From assembly GCF_049331405.1 (NCBI RefSeq), contig NZ_CP186274.1, forward strand, positions 1,116,001 through 1,180,000: a DNA stretch of 64,000 nucleotides, read 5' to 3'. A program made the position numbers and the translations under genes. Shown in pieces: positions 15,761 to 24,661 of the stretch. How positions within the stretch are numbered: the stretch's first letter is position 1; each line of letters begins with the position of its first letter. The notes beneath the pieces were generated by a model. That model was not told the DNA's origin, did not search any database, and saw only the letters and a list, made by a program, of their open reading frames with translations. Source of the stretch: PoT sp049331405. Its GTDB lineage: Bacteria; Planctomycetota; Planctomycetia; Isosphaerales; Isosphaeraceae.

Positions 15761-17280
15761 GACACTTCTCGCTGATCCCGACAGTCCTTGGCCCTCGCGT
15801 CACGCCACTCGCCCCCTGGGCACCGCCTTTGGTGAGCATCCATCATCTCCGCTCGGCCCCGGATCGCCATGCCACCGACTTCGTATCGCCCTCTCGCGCT
15901 TGTAGCGACGGTCCATGAGCAGGACCAGGAACCGCACGATCGTCCGACGCTCCCGCCACTTGTACCGCGCTTTCTCCTCATGCCGGAGCTGCCGGTTGAC
16001 GCGCTCGACATGATTGTTCGTCCGCACCCGGCGGCACGCCGGGTCCTTCAGGAACGCGATCATCTTGGCGAACTTCTCGTCGGGGAGCATCCCCATCGCC
16101 GACGACAGCTCGGGGACCTTCTGGAAGCGGGGATTCCCCAGGAGCGCCGCATGCCGGCCCCGGGCCAGCTCCTCCGTCTGCCCCTCCTCGAATAGCATCG
16201 TGAGACGGTCCACGAAGTCCCGCAACGTCTTCAGCTCCGGCAGATAGCTCAGCATCGTCTCCAGGTCCGCCCGCTCCCCGGCGCTCATCCCCTCGCGGCG
16301 CTTCACGATCAGCCAGCGATGCTTGAAGACGAAGGCCGATTTCTCCTTGTTCGTCGAGCGCCGCCGCGACCGGCGCCGGGGCCGGCCCGGCTTCCGCTTG
16401 CGGCCTCGGTTGCCGCGGCGGGAGAGCCCCGCCGCATCCGACGCACCGCGTCCAGGACGCGCTGATGCAGGTCCTTCAGGACGTGGAAGACGCACAACTG
16501 ATGGCGGGCCGCCGGCCAGAGTTCCGCCAGCAGGGTCGGATAGAGGTTTGAGCCGTCGGTCACCACCACCTGCGGCAACAGCCCCCACCACTTGAGGTCC
16601 TTGAGGAACCGCCGCATGTGGTCGCGATCGTCGCCGGCGACGACGGCGAAGGCCACGGGCAGGTCCTGGAGCGGGTCGGTGGCCAGCAGGAGCGTCGATC
16701 GGCCCAGGTGGAGCTCGTCGACGCAGAGCGTACCGCTGAACCGGGTCAGGATCCAGCGGCGATGCTCGGCCATGTCGAGGCCGCGGACCCTGCGGTCGAG
16801 GCAGTCGTAGACAAAGCCGTCGGAGAGGTCCAGGAGGAAGTCGCGGCGCATCGAGGCGATGACGCGCTCGACGCTCATGCCGTCGTCGAGGATCCGGTCG
16901 AGGACCGCCTCTCGGACCTTGTGGTCGTAGGCGGCCTTAGGTTCGACGCCCGGGGGGCAGGTGCGGAAGGTGCTGCAGCAGCCGCAGCGGGCGCGATACT
17001 CGCCGTAAGTGATGTCGAGGAAGACGACCTGCTTGTAGGCGAGGGTCCGGACGAGGCGCCGGAGGACCTGCTTGCGGCGCCCCCGCTTGCCGCACGTGGG
17101 GCATGGAGCCTGGCTCGGGGCGCAACTCAGGGGTATGGTACGGACGTGGGGCCTTCGGGTCGCCATGACCTGCGTGCTCCTGTGGGACGGGTAATCACCC
17201 ACAAGCACGCAGGCCCTATCTCCTCTTGTCAAGAGCCTCTTACGGCGACCGGACTCCTGTCGGGATCAGCGAGAAGTCTC
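15761..17280 (-). mobile_element. ISL3-family insertion sequence, copy 2
   Basis: It has the same 1,520-bp length, ends, orientation and gene layout as copy 1, with a clean 8-bp target duplication. It differs from copy 1 at two adjacent bases near 16356-16357, which extends the first transposase frame to 16309. Near-identity and intact duplications at both sites indicate recent movement. It lies 13.97 kb from copy 1 as a direct repeat. Confidence 0.93.
15800..17166 (-). CDS. ISL3-type transposase, split by a -1 frameshift (copy 2)
   Basis: Organisation is the same as in copy 1: zinc-ribbon and first DDE segments in the frame starting at the ATG at 17166, and the NNHVERVNRQLR-containing C-terminus in the -1 frame open from 16591 to 15800. 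The switch lies around 16420-16440. One residue differs from copy 1 in the second frame (Ser for Leu before TNKEK). The first frame here runs on to 16309, past the stop used in copy 1, but that extension is low-complexity and not family-like. Confidence 0.85.
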
Positions 17281-17293
17281 CTAATTTTGCGGC

Positions 17294-17512
17294 TCATGGT
17301 GAAACGTTCCAGACCTCGACAAGCCGCCAGACTTGGCTCGTCCCGGCCAGAAATCGCTCGAAATGCTGGCCGATCGTCTTATTTGGTCCGGAGGTACTCA
17401 TCAAGGCCTCGGCTACCGCGCCTGTGTTCCCAACCAATAGGTATTTTAACCACTGGACGCCGAGGCCACGACCTTTTTGGTAGCGAGTCGGCCGCCTCCA
17501 CTTTTCTTTCAC
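17294..17512 (-). CDS. Small unknown protein, translationally coupled to the disrupted helicase-domain gene
   Basis: A 72-aa frame from GTG at 17512 reads GVQWLKYLLVGNTGAVAEAL and later HFERFLAGTSQVWRLVEVWN. Its TGA overlaps the ATG of the disrupted gene at 17297-17295 in an ATGA arrangement, which usually means two genes of one operon. No domain was recognised. The frame is short and an alternative frame starts at an upstream ATG (MTSERKVEAADSLPK), so there may be a frameshift near the 5' end. It is an operon leader gene if real. Confidence 0.4.
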   Translation of the reverse strand: MKEKWRRPTRYQKGRGLGVQWLKYLLVGNTGAVAEALMSTSGPNKTIGQHFERFLAGTSQVWRLVEVWNVSP

Positions 17513-17613
17513 TGGTCATACCAGTATACTGAGTTAAGGTAAGACGAGGGAAAAGCCAGGGATTGAATGCCGGGCTCTTTCGAGGGCCGAATCGCGAAGG
17601 TGAGGAGCGAGAG

Positions 17614-18573
17614 ATGGCAACGGTCGTTGAGAAGTCGAGCAAGTCGGTGTCGAGGAAATTGACCGAGGACGGGCTCTACTACGAGTACAGCCAGGCGGCC
17701 GACCCGATCGGCTCGGGGCACATCTCGCCGATCCCGTATGCGGAATTCCCGGCGACGTTGCACGAGTCGGGGACGACGCGCCTGATCCCGCTCGACCTCA
17801 GCGAACAGCTCGGGATCAGCGGGCCGGCGACGAGCCCCAGCCTCTGCGCCAACTTCGTGAGGATCTGCGAAGGGGAGTCGATCCGGCTGAACCCCAACGC
17901 GTCGTCGCAGCTTTATTTCGTGATGCGAGGGCGTGGTGAGGCGCAGTTCGATGGGAACGTGATCCCCTGGGGGCAGGGGGATTTCGTTGTGCTTCCGGCC
18001 GGGGGCGAGGCCGTTTTTGCGGCCGAGGCCGACTCGGCGCTTTACTGCGTCCACGATGAGCCGATGGTCCGCTACCTGGGCGCCAGGGCCGAGACGCCGA
18101 CGTTCCGCCCGACGCTCTTCCGCGCCGAGGACGCTCGCAAGGAGCTGGAGAAGGCCGCGGCCGATCCCGATGCCGGCCGTCGGAGCCGCGTGAGCGTGCT
18201 GCTGGCGAACAAGGCTTGCGAGCAGACCCTGACCGTCACCCCGACGCTCTGGGCGATGTTCGGGATCCTGCCGATCGGCGCCGTGCAGGTGCCGCATCGG
18301 CATCAGTCGGTGGCGCTCGACCTCATCATCGACTGCCAGCCGGGGTGTTACACCCTCGTCGGCAAGGACCTCGACGCCCAGGGGCGGATCGTCGACCCCG
18401 TGCGGGTCGACTGGAAGTCGTCGTCGGCCTTCGTGACCCCGCCCGGCTACTGGCACGCCCACTACAACGAGTCGGGGGCCATCGCCTACCTCCTGCCGAT
18501 CCAGGATGCCGGGCTCCAGACCTATTTGCGGAGCCTCGACATCCAGTTCGGCGACCCGGACTCGGGGCGCTGA
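17614..18573 (+). CDS. Bicupin protein (gentisate-1,2-dioxygenase-like fold)
   Basis: A 319-aa protein with two cupin domains. The N-terminal cupin (about residues 85-160, LYFVMRGRGEAQFDGNVIPW) lacks the His ligands. The C-terminal cupin keeps them in VPHRHQSVALDLI and GYWHAHYNESG, so the metal site is in the second domain. The overall layout resembles gentisate 1,2-dioxygenases and related ring-cleaving bicupins, but the substrate cannot be read from sequence. The start at 17614 follows GAGGAGCGAGAG; an earlier in-frame start at 17563 is less likely. A Rieske-like protein follows 83 bases downstream after a strong hairpin, so the two may be a functional pair. Confidence 0.8.
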   Translation: MATVVEKSSKSVSRKLTEDGLYYEYSQAADPIGSGHISPIPYAEFPATLHESGTTRLIPLDLSEQLGISGPATSPSLCANFVRICEGESIRLNPNASSQLYFVMRGRGEAQFDGNVIPWGQGDFVVLPAGGEAVFAAEADSALYCVHDEPMVRYLGARAETPTFRPTLFRAEDARKELEKAAADPDAGRRSRVSVLLANKACEQTLTVTPTLWAMFGILPIGAVQVPHRHQSVALDLIIDCQPGCYTLVGKDLDAQGRIVDPVRVDWKSSSAFVTPPGYWHAHYNESGAIAYLLPIQDAGLQTYLRSLDIQFGDPDSGR

Positions 18574-18603
18574 GGCAGGATCGCGGACTCTGAAGAACGC
18601 AAA

Positions 18604-18632
18604 GGGGGCAGGCCTACAAGCGGCCTGCCCCC
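18604..18632. terminator. Terminator-like hairpin after the bicupin gene
   Basis: GGGGGCAGGCC and GGCCTGCCCCC form a perfect 11-bp stem with a 7-base loop. There is no T-run after it, so termination would be partial or factor-dependent. It lies only 24 bases before the start of the Rieske-like gene. Confidence 0.6.
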
Positions 18633-18655
18633 AGCCTATTGGCGAGATAGGACGC

Positions 18656-19015
18656 GTGCAGGCATCATTCGAGCGAATTCATGAACAGTCTCGCGAATCT
18701 TTCGAGGTCGAGGTCGCGAGCCTGGACGACCTGCCGCTCGGTTCGACCCTGGCTTTCCATCGGGAAGGCCGAAGCTACGTGTTGCACCACGGCGAGGCGG
18801 GCCTCGCCTGCCTTGACGGAGTTTGCCCCCATCAGCGCGGGGCCTTGACGGAGTTCGGCGAGGGGGGCGAGTTCGTCACCTGTTCGAAGAACGGCTGCCT
18901 CCGATTCCGGTTCGACACCAGGACGGGGCGTTGCTTGCAGCACCCTCGAGTCGCGGTGAGGGCCTATCCCGCCCGGATCCATGGAGGGCGGATTGTTGTC
19001 GACCTGCGTCGATGA
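18656..19015 (+). CDS. Rieske-type [2Fe-2S]-like protein with an altered second ligand motif
   Basis: A 119-aa small Rieske-fold protein. The first ligand motif is intact (GVCPHQRGAL, Cys-x-His). The second, normally Cys-x2-His in CPWHG, reads VTCSKNGCLRFRFDTRTG, so the expected His position is Asn, with an extra Cys two residues later. The C-terminal strand pattern VAVRAYPARIHGGRIVVDL is normal for the family. GTG at 18656 is the likely start; the longer frame to 18506 overlaps the bicupin. It could be an electron-transfer partner of the bicupin, or a fold that has lost the cluster. It ends one base before the convergent sigma factor stop. Confidence 0.7.
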   Translation: MQASFERIHEQSRESFEVEVASLDDLPLGSTLAFHREGRSYVLHHGEAGLACLDGVCPHQRGALTEFGEGGEFVTCSKNGCLRFRFDTRTGRCLQHPRVAVRAYPARIHGGRIVVDLRR

Positions 19016-21874
19016 CTATTCGGCGACCTCACGGACCGTCACGTCGCCGAGGTCGTGATCCATGCCCGCTTCGATTTTCAAGTCTTGCAGTGAAGCATTG
19101 AACACGAAGCGATGCCCGGGTTTGGTCGGGGCTTCGAGCACGAAGCTCGTCTTGACGCCCGGGATGAGCCCGGCGATCGCGAACCGGCCTTCGGAATCCG
19201 TCGCGGTTTCATCGAAGGGCCAGAAAGCCCTGGGGAAGTAGATGGCCCGCCCGTCGAGGCTGTTCGCCTTGACCGAGATCCTCGCATTGGCGGCGGGCTG
19301 GTCATCGCGCATCAGCCGGCCCCTGACCGTTCCGCCGCTGGTGAGTCTGACGACGAGCGGGGCGTCTTTCGCTCCAGCAAGGTCCTCGTCGGTGATGACT
19401 CGTGAGCCAACCAGGCGACGCCCCTGGTGCGCGAAGAGCAAGAGGCGAGGGTTGCCGGATTCGAGCCCAAGGACCTCGAATGAGCCGTCATCGGATGGGA
19501 TAATCTGGCTCGAGAGGGCACGCTGGCCGTGGATGAGGACCCCGCGGACCGGCTGGCCCTGCGGGTCCAGGACCCGCCCCTTGAGGCTCTTGCCTCGCGT
19601 GGCCTCCAATTCGACCTCGAATGATTTGGCATCTGCGGGGATGTCGACGATGCGATAGGCCGAGCCTGCCTGGAAGCTCGAGCCGAAGGCGTCGACGCTG
19701 GCTCGCGAAGGATGGGCTGGGGCGTACGGATTATCGAAGTCGTTGAGGTAGGCCGTCAGCAGGCCCCGGCCCGGCGGCACGGTGATCCGGAACCTGGGGG
19801 AGGACCAGCTCCAGTGCCCGTTCTCGGAGTAACTCCCTCCGTTCGAATTCGTGGCTGCCTTGCGGTAGACGATCGAGCGAGGGAGGAGAGGTTGTCGCGT
19901 CTCCTTGTCGACCAAGCGGCCCGTGACGACGACCCCCGGAGCCAGTGCGATCGCGACTTCAATCGGCTCGAGGCCCTCGGTGTCTCCCATGATGATTTCG
20001 GTTTTCAGGAACGGGTCGATTCCTGTGCGAGCCTCGACACTGATCGAGTAAAGCTGCGTCTTGGGCAGTCCATCGAGTCGGAACCTGCCCCGCTCGTCCG
20101 TCCTCGTCCGGACCGTGTTGCCGCGCCCTTGGCGGGAGCCGACGAGCAGGAGACCCGAGAGGGGCTCATCGGTATCGATGCGTTTCACGACCCCGGTGAT
20201 CGGCTTGGAAGGGCCGACGACCTGCACGAACTCGGCCGGATAGAGGGGCAAATCGTTGGCGTGGGCCGGGTCCGCGGCTGTGTGGGCCGGTGCGGGGCGG
20301 GCCATCGCCCATAATATCGGGCGCTCGAGTCCCGAGCCCTCGACCTCCAGGCAGATGGCCTGGTCGCGCCCAACGCCTTTGATCTCGAACCGGCCGTCGG
20401 CATCGGTCGTCCAGGTTCCTTTGTCGCCCAGCCAGGGGACGCCCGTGTGATAGGCCATCCTGTTGTAGTCCAACTCTCCCTTGGCGAGCATCGCGTCGTA
20501 GTCGGCTGGGGCGGTGGGCGCCTGGTAGGCCATGGGGAAGCGGATGTGCAGGGCGACGACCTTCACCCCCGCGAGGCCTTTGCCTTGCGGGTCGATGAGC
20601 CGGCCCCGGATCGGGATGTCGTCGCGCGTGAGCTTCCAGGTCGTCTCTCCTTCCTCGGGGAGCGTCCCGGCCTGGATAAACGCGGGGCCGAAACCGGGGG
20701 CCTCGGCCGCGATCGTGGCCCGGTGCCAGGGGATCTCGCTCGCGTCTCGCCAGTCGCTCGAGCCCTTGTCGAGGTCGAACAGGAATCGGCCGTCTGCATC
20801 CGTCTTCGCCACGAGCCCCGACTGCGCCGGCGCCGGGTGGTCGGGGAAGTGGACGGACATGGAATGAGCCTGCACATAGATCGACGCCCCCGCGACGGGC
20901 TTGCCGTCGGGGTCGACGACCCGGCCTCGCACCGGTCGCTTGCCGACGACATCGAGCTTCGCCCAGTTCTGGACCTCCTCAATCTCTTTCTTGGCAACGG
21001 GGGGCATGGCGTTTGGAGCGGCGGGGGGCTCGTCGGAACGAAGGAAAACCGCGAGGCCGGTCACTCCAATTAGTCCTGCCATCAAGGCCAGGCCCGAGGC
21101 GATCGCCAGGTTGCGGAGGGCCAGCGAGCGGATCACACCCCCGGCGAGGGCCCGGGCGGTTGAAGATGCCGAGGCAACTCCGCCGCTACCGTCGAGCGTG
21201 ACCCTCGCGATGATGTCGTTCCACTGGCCGATGGCCGCGCCGTCGGCGAGGGACGTCACCGCGAGGCCCGCGGGAAGGAGCCCTCGGCGCGTGAGCCGCG
21301 AACGCAATCGCTCGCGACCCGAGGCGAGTCGCCTCCGCAGCGTGCGCTCGCTCCAGGAAAGCTGCTCGGCGGCCTGGGAGTGGGCGACCCCCTGGAAGTC
21401 GCAGAGGAGGATTGAGAGCCGCTCGGCCTCGGGGAGTCGGGAGATCTCCTCATGGAGCCCGCTCATGACCTCATCGTCCCGAGTCTGGGCTTCGAAGACC
21501 GCGGAGAGCCCGGCGCGTTCCCCGGCCATTCCCTCCCGCTTGCGGCGACGGCTCTCGCGCCGGTTCGCCTCGACGGAGACGCGGCGGGCGACGCGATAAA
21601 GCCAGCCCCCGAGGGCGTCGCAGCCTCGGATCGTGCCGGCCTTGCGGACCAGGATCAGGAACGTGGCCTGGAAGGCGTCCTCGGCGTCGTGCTTGTCGCG
21701 CAGGACCGCGCGGCAGACCCCCAACACCATCGGCCCGTGCCGCTTCACCAGGGCGTCGAAGGCCGAGGCGTCGCGGTCGGCGAGGAAACGCTCGAGGAGC
21801 TGGCCATCGCTCAGGCCCGCCACCGTGCCGGTCTGGAAGAGGCGGTTGATCGGCTCCAGGGTCATGTGCGTCAT
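19016..21874 (-). CDS. ECF sigma factor fused to carboxypeptidase-regulatory-like repeats
   Basis: A 952-aa fusion. Residues about 25-200 are an ECF sigma factor, with DKHDAEDAFQATFLILVRKA in region 2 and EAERLSILLCDFQGVAHSQA plus LSWSERTLRRRLASGRERLR in region 4. A membrane segment follows at about 257-278 (AIASGLALMAGLIGVTGLAV). From about residue 310 to the end run repeated carboxypeptidase-regulatory beta-sandwich units, each opening with a (V/I)xGR(V/L)xDxxG pattern: VRGRVVDPDGKPVAG, IRGRLIDPQGKGLAG, VTGRLVDKETRQ, LKGRVLDPQGQPVRG, VRGRLMRDDQPA. The C-terminal part should lie outside the cytoplasm. No separate anti-sigma gene is adjacent, so the fused part may do that job. The ATG at 21874 follows GGGAGAGAGGA. 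Confidence 0.9.
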   Translation of the reverse strand: MTHMTLEPINRLFQTGTVAGLSDGQLLERFLADRDASAFDALVKRHGPMVLGVCRAVLRDKHDAEDAFQATFLILVRKAGTIRGCDALGGWLYRVARRVSVEANRRESRRRKREGMAGERAGLSAVFEAQTRDDEVMSGLHEEISRLPEAERLSILLCDFQGVAHSQAAEQLSWSERTLRRRLASGRERLRSRLTRRGLLPAGLAVTSLADGAAIGQWNDIIARVTLDGSGGVASASSTARALAGGVIRSLALRNLAIASGLALMAGLIGVTGLAVFLRSDEPPAAPNAMPPVAKKEIEEVQNWAKLDVVGKRPVRGRVVDPDGKPVAGASIYVQAHSMSVHFPDHPAPAQSGLVAKTDADGRFLFDLDKGSSDWRDASEIPWHRATIAAEAPGFGPAFIQAGTLPEEGETTWKLTRDDIPIRGRLIDPQGKGLAGVKVVALHIRFPMAYQAPTAPADYDAMLAKGELDYNRMAYHTGVPWLGDKGTWTTDADGRFEIKGVGRDQAICLEVEGSGLERPILWAMARPAPAHTAADPAHANDLPLYPAEFVQVVGPSKPITGVVKRIDTDEPLSGLLLVGSRQGRGNTVRTRTDERGRFRLDGLPKTQLYSISVEARTGIDPFLKTEIIMGDTEGLEPIEVAIALAPGVVVTGRLVDKETRQPLLPRSIVYRKAATNSNGGSYSENGHWSWSSPRFRITVPPGRGLLTAYLNDFDNPYAPAHPSRASVDAFGSSFQAGSAYRIVDIPADAKSFEVELEATRGKSLKGRVLDPQGQPVRGVLIHGQRALSSQIIPSDDGSFEVLGLESGNPRLLLFAHQGRRLVGSRVITDEDLAGAKDAPLVVRLTSGGTVRGRLMRDDQPAANARISVKANSLDGRAIYFPRAFWPFDETATDSEGRFAIAGLIPGVKTSFVLEAPTKPGHRFVFNASLQDLKIEAGMDHDLGDVTVREVAE

Positions 21875-21968
21875 AGGTCCTCTCTCCCCCGATTTCGGAT
21901 CGTCTACCGGGAGAGAGGGGCAGCGGGTCGAGGTGCGGCCAAATTTCCGTTTCCGAGGTCCTCGGAGG

Positions 21969-22505
21969 TTACTCGACCATGCGCGGGGCGACGAGGATTT
22001 CCAGGTTCAACTGCTGGCCGAGTTCCTGGAGACCCGCCTCCCACCCCTTGCCGGCGAGGCTCGGCGGGACGACGACATGCGCCTTCATGGTGATGAGGGG
22101 GCTGCCGCTGATCGGCGCGAGGAACGTCTCCGAGTCCATCGACTCGATGTTGATCCCGTTCTGCGAGAGGTACCGGGCAACCTGGTGGATGATCCCCTCG
22201 TGGTCGGCCCCCTCGACCTCGATCCGGTACGGGATCCAGTCGGGGCGGGCCTCGTCGTAGGTGCGCTCGGCCTGGGTGGTCGTCACCTTGTAGCCCTGGG
22301 CGGTCAGGGCCTCGAGGTCCACGTCCAGCGCGGCGCACTGGTCGGCCGGCATCGTGACGAGCATCAGGACGGCGAACTCGCCGCCGAGCCGCGTCATCCG
22401 GCTGGTCTCCACGTTGCCCCCGCGCTGGAAGAGGAGCCCGGTCACCCTATCGACGATCCCGATCCGGTCGGGCCCGGTCAGGGTCAGGACGAAATTCCTC
22501 GGCAT
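21969..22505 (-). CDS. Tandem ACT-domain protein (GcvR-like)
   Basis: A 178-aa protein made of two ACT domains. The first opens NFVLTLTGPDRIGIVDRVTG and the second RIEVEGADHEGIIHQVARYL followed by GINIESMDSETF. This arrangement matches the glycine-cleavage repressor GcvR and related regulators that bind amino acids. No DNA-binding motif is seen, as expected for GcvR types. The start at 22505 is preferred to 22529 because GGGGAG precedes it. It is flanked by a sigma factor downstream and an AraC regulator upstream, both on the same strand, with no metabolic gene nearby to name its ligand. Confidence 0.85.
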   Translation of the reverse strand: MPRNFVLTLTGPDRIGIVDRVTGLLFQRGGNVETSRMTRLGGEFAVLMLVTMPADQCAALDVDLEALTAQGYKVTTTQAERTYDEARPDWIPYRIEVEGADHEGIIHQVARYLSQNGINIESMDSETFLAPISGSPLITMKAHVVVPPSLAGKGWEAGLQELGQQLNLEILVAPRMVE

Positions 22506-22613
22506 GGTGAACGACTCCCCTGGGGACACATGCGTTAGACCTCGCGCGGCCGGAAGGCTCGGCGGACGGCCATCTTACCCATGAAACTTTCCTGAATCCA
22601 ACACCCTTCGAGC

Positions 22614-23585
22614 CTAGCTGAGGACCGGCCGGAGCCGGCCTCGAGATGACGCGCGATAGTCGCCGGGGGTGGTGCCGGTGTAGCGCTTGAAGACCTTGCC
22701 GAACGAGCCTTCCGACTCGTACCCGACGGCCCTCGCGACCGCCGCGACGGTCATCTCGCCGCGATTGAGCATGCAGGCCCCCTTGTGCATCCGCCAGCGC
22801 GTGAGGTAGCCGAGCGGTGGGACGCCCACGAGCGAGCGGAACCGATCGGCGAAGGCCGAGCGCGACATGGATACCCGATCCGCGAGATGGTCGACCGTCC
22901 AGGGGGCCTCGGGACGCTCGTGGATCAGGCGGAGCGCCCGGCCGATCTGCGGGTCGGTCAGCGCCCGGAGCCAGCCGGAAGGCTTGTCCGACTCGGCCGC
23001 GATATGGACGCGGATCGCCTGCACGAAGAGGATGTCGGCGAGCCGGCTCCGGATCGTCTCGGTGCCGGGCAGGGGGGAGCCGGCCTCGGCCCCGAGGAAC
23101 TGGAGCGTCGACTCGAGCCAGCGCACCGGGGCCCCCTGGTCCCCCTTGACGTGGATCAGAGGGGGCAACGATTCGACCAGAGGGTTGGCGCCGCCATCCT
23201 CGAAGGTGAAGCAGCCGCTGACGAGCCCCACGGGCGCACCGCCGCCGCCGTAGCGGAGGGCCGAGGTCGCCGTCGGGCAGTCGGAGATATGCTTGCCCAT
23301 GTCGGCGAGGACGTCGGCGAAGTCGCGCACGGGGGTCGACGGGTGGTCGCGGAGGCTGAGCGGGCCCCCCCTCGGCAGGAAGACGAAGTCGCCGCCGGCG
23401 AGCGGCACGGACTCGTCGACCCCCTCGACGTCGAGCCAGCAGGTCCCCCGCGAGATGACGTAGAAGACCGGATGCGCGTCGTTCCCGAGGTCGAGCCGCA
23501 TCCCCCAGGGGGCGGTCAGCTCCATCCGGCCGTAGACCTGGCTCCGCAGTCGCACGCTCTGGAGCACGTCGGCGAGCACATCCAT
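22614..23585 (-). CDS. AraC-family transcriptional regulator with cupin domain
   Basis: A 323-aa protein. The N-terminal half is a cupin of the AraC-binding type (GTCWLDVEGVDESVPLAGGD, FVFLPRGGPLSLRDHP). The C-terminal 100 residues carry the double helix-turn-helix: WTVDHLADRVSMSRSAFADR and VAAVARAVGYESEGSFGKVF with KRYTGTTPGDYR. GGGAGG lies before the ATG. Regulators of this subgroup often sit next to an oxidoreductase or transporter they control; here neither neighbour is an obvious target. Confidence 0.9.
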   Translation of the reverse strand: MDVLADVLQSVRLRSQVYGRMELTAPWGMRLDLGNDAHPVFYVISRGTCWLDVEGVDESVPLAGGDFVFLPRGGPLSLRDHPSTPVRDFADVLADMGKHISDCPTATSALRYGGGGAPVGLVSGCFTFEDGGANPLVESLPPLIHVKGDQGAPVRWLESTLQFLGAEAGSPLPGTETIRSRLADILFVQAIRVHIAAESDKPSGWLRALTDPQIGRALRLIHERPEAPWTVDHLADRVSMSRSAFADRFRSLVGVPPLGYLTRWRMHKGACMLNRGEMTVAAVARAVGYESEGSFGKVFKRYTGTTPGDYRASSRGRLRPVLS

Positions 23586-24048
23586 CCGGCAAACCTCCCG
23601 CTTCTTGGACGATTGGACCAGAAATGTGGCGAATCGGCGCTATTCCCTCCAGCTCCGCCAGTGGAATAATACGTCGTCGCCGGCCCCGGGGAAGGGAACG
23701 AGCCGAAACGAGCGAGTTCTTCCACCCGGGTCGACGGAGCCGCGGCGGGCTCGGGCAAAGTATGCTCAAGCCAACGAACAGGTTGCGATTGGATATGAGG
23801 ATGCTCGATCGCAACCGTCCGGCCTCGTGCCGCCCTCTCGCGGGGCGAAGGGTCGGGTCTTCGCCGGGCCAGTCCCCGCGAGCGATCGGCTCGAAGGGGG
23901 AGCGGCAGGGGTTCGAGGTAGTGGACAAGGGCCGGGCCGGGGGCGATGATCGTCCCGCCGGCATGACCATCGTGGTGCGTCGTGGCCCCGATGGGATCTT
24001 CGACATGTGATTTCGGTCGCGAGTCGACACCGTAACGGGAGGATGATG
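23586..24048. other. Intergenic region between divergent AraC and YceI genes, no gene seen
   Basis: About 460 bp. Several open frames exist on both strands, but none has protein-like composition or a ribosome-binding site. It should hold both divergent promoters. Confidence 0.5.
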
Positions 24049-24627
24049 ATGTTGAAGCGCTTGTCTGGTTGGTTCGTCGCCTTGGGTGTTGCGGCAGGGA
24101 TAGTGGCCCCGGCCGCCCGGGCGGCCGACACGTACACCGCCGACCCGGTCCACTCCGCCGTGGTCTTCCGCGTCAAGCATATGAACACGAGTCACGCCTG
24201 GGGACGTTTCAACGACATCACCGGCTCGTTCTCCCTGAACGAGGCCGACCCCTCGCAGAGCGTGCTCGACTTCTCGATCAAGGCGGCGAGCATCGACACC
24301 GCCAACGCCAAGCGCGACCAGCACCTGAAGGGCCCCGACTTCTTCAACGTGGTCCAGTTCCCGACCATTAAGTTCAAGAGCAAGTCGGTCACGAAGTCGG
24401 CCGACGGCTACGAGGTCTCCGGCGAGCTGACCCTGCACGGCCAGACCAAGCCGATCCAGGTCAAGATCACGCCGACCGGCACGGGCAAAGGGCCGTCCGG
24501 CACCGCGATCGCCGGCATCGACGCCACCTTCTTCGTCAAGCAGAGCCAGTTCGGCATGACCAAGATGGTCGGGCCCATCGGCGACGACGTGTGGGTCAAC
24601 GTCAGCATCGAAGGCATGAAGAAGTAA
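24049..24627 (+). CDS. YceI-family lipid-binding protein, exported
   Basis: A 192-aa protein with a clear signal peptide (LKRLSGWFVALGVAAGIVA, cleavage after ARA). The mature part is a YceI lipocalin-like barrel: YTADPVHSAVVFRVKHMNTS, VLDFSIKAASIDTANAKRD and HLKGPDFFNVVQFPTIKFKS, then GELTLHGQTKPIQVKI. YceI proteins bind isoprenoid or other amphiphilic chains in the periplasm. Three ATG codons occur in a row (24043, 24046, 24049); the third is used because GGGAGG ends at 24042. It is convergent with a sensor kinase gene. Confidence 0.9.
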   Translation: MLKRLSGWFVALGVAAGIVAPAARAADTYTADPVHSAVVFRVKHMNTSHAWGRFNDITGSFSLNEADPSQSVLDFSIKAASIDTANAKRDQHLKGPDFFNVVQFPTIKFKSKSVTKSADGYEVSGELTLHGQTKPIQVKITPTGTGKGPSGTAIAGIDATFFVKQSQFGMTKMVGPIGDDVWVNVSIEGMKK

Positions 24628-24661
24628 TCGCGGATTTGCGAGTCGGTTGAGTCGTACCCGT

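Noticed and set aside
23605..24010. Overlapping plus-strand frames between the AraC and YceI genes
   Set aside because: Arg/Gly/Pro-rich, no ribosome-binding site, and they occupy the expected divergent promoter region.
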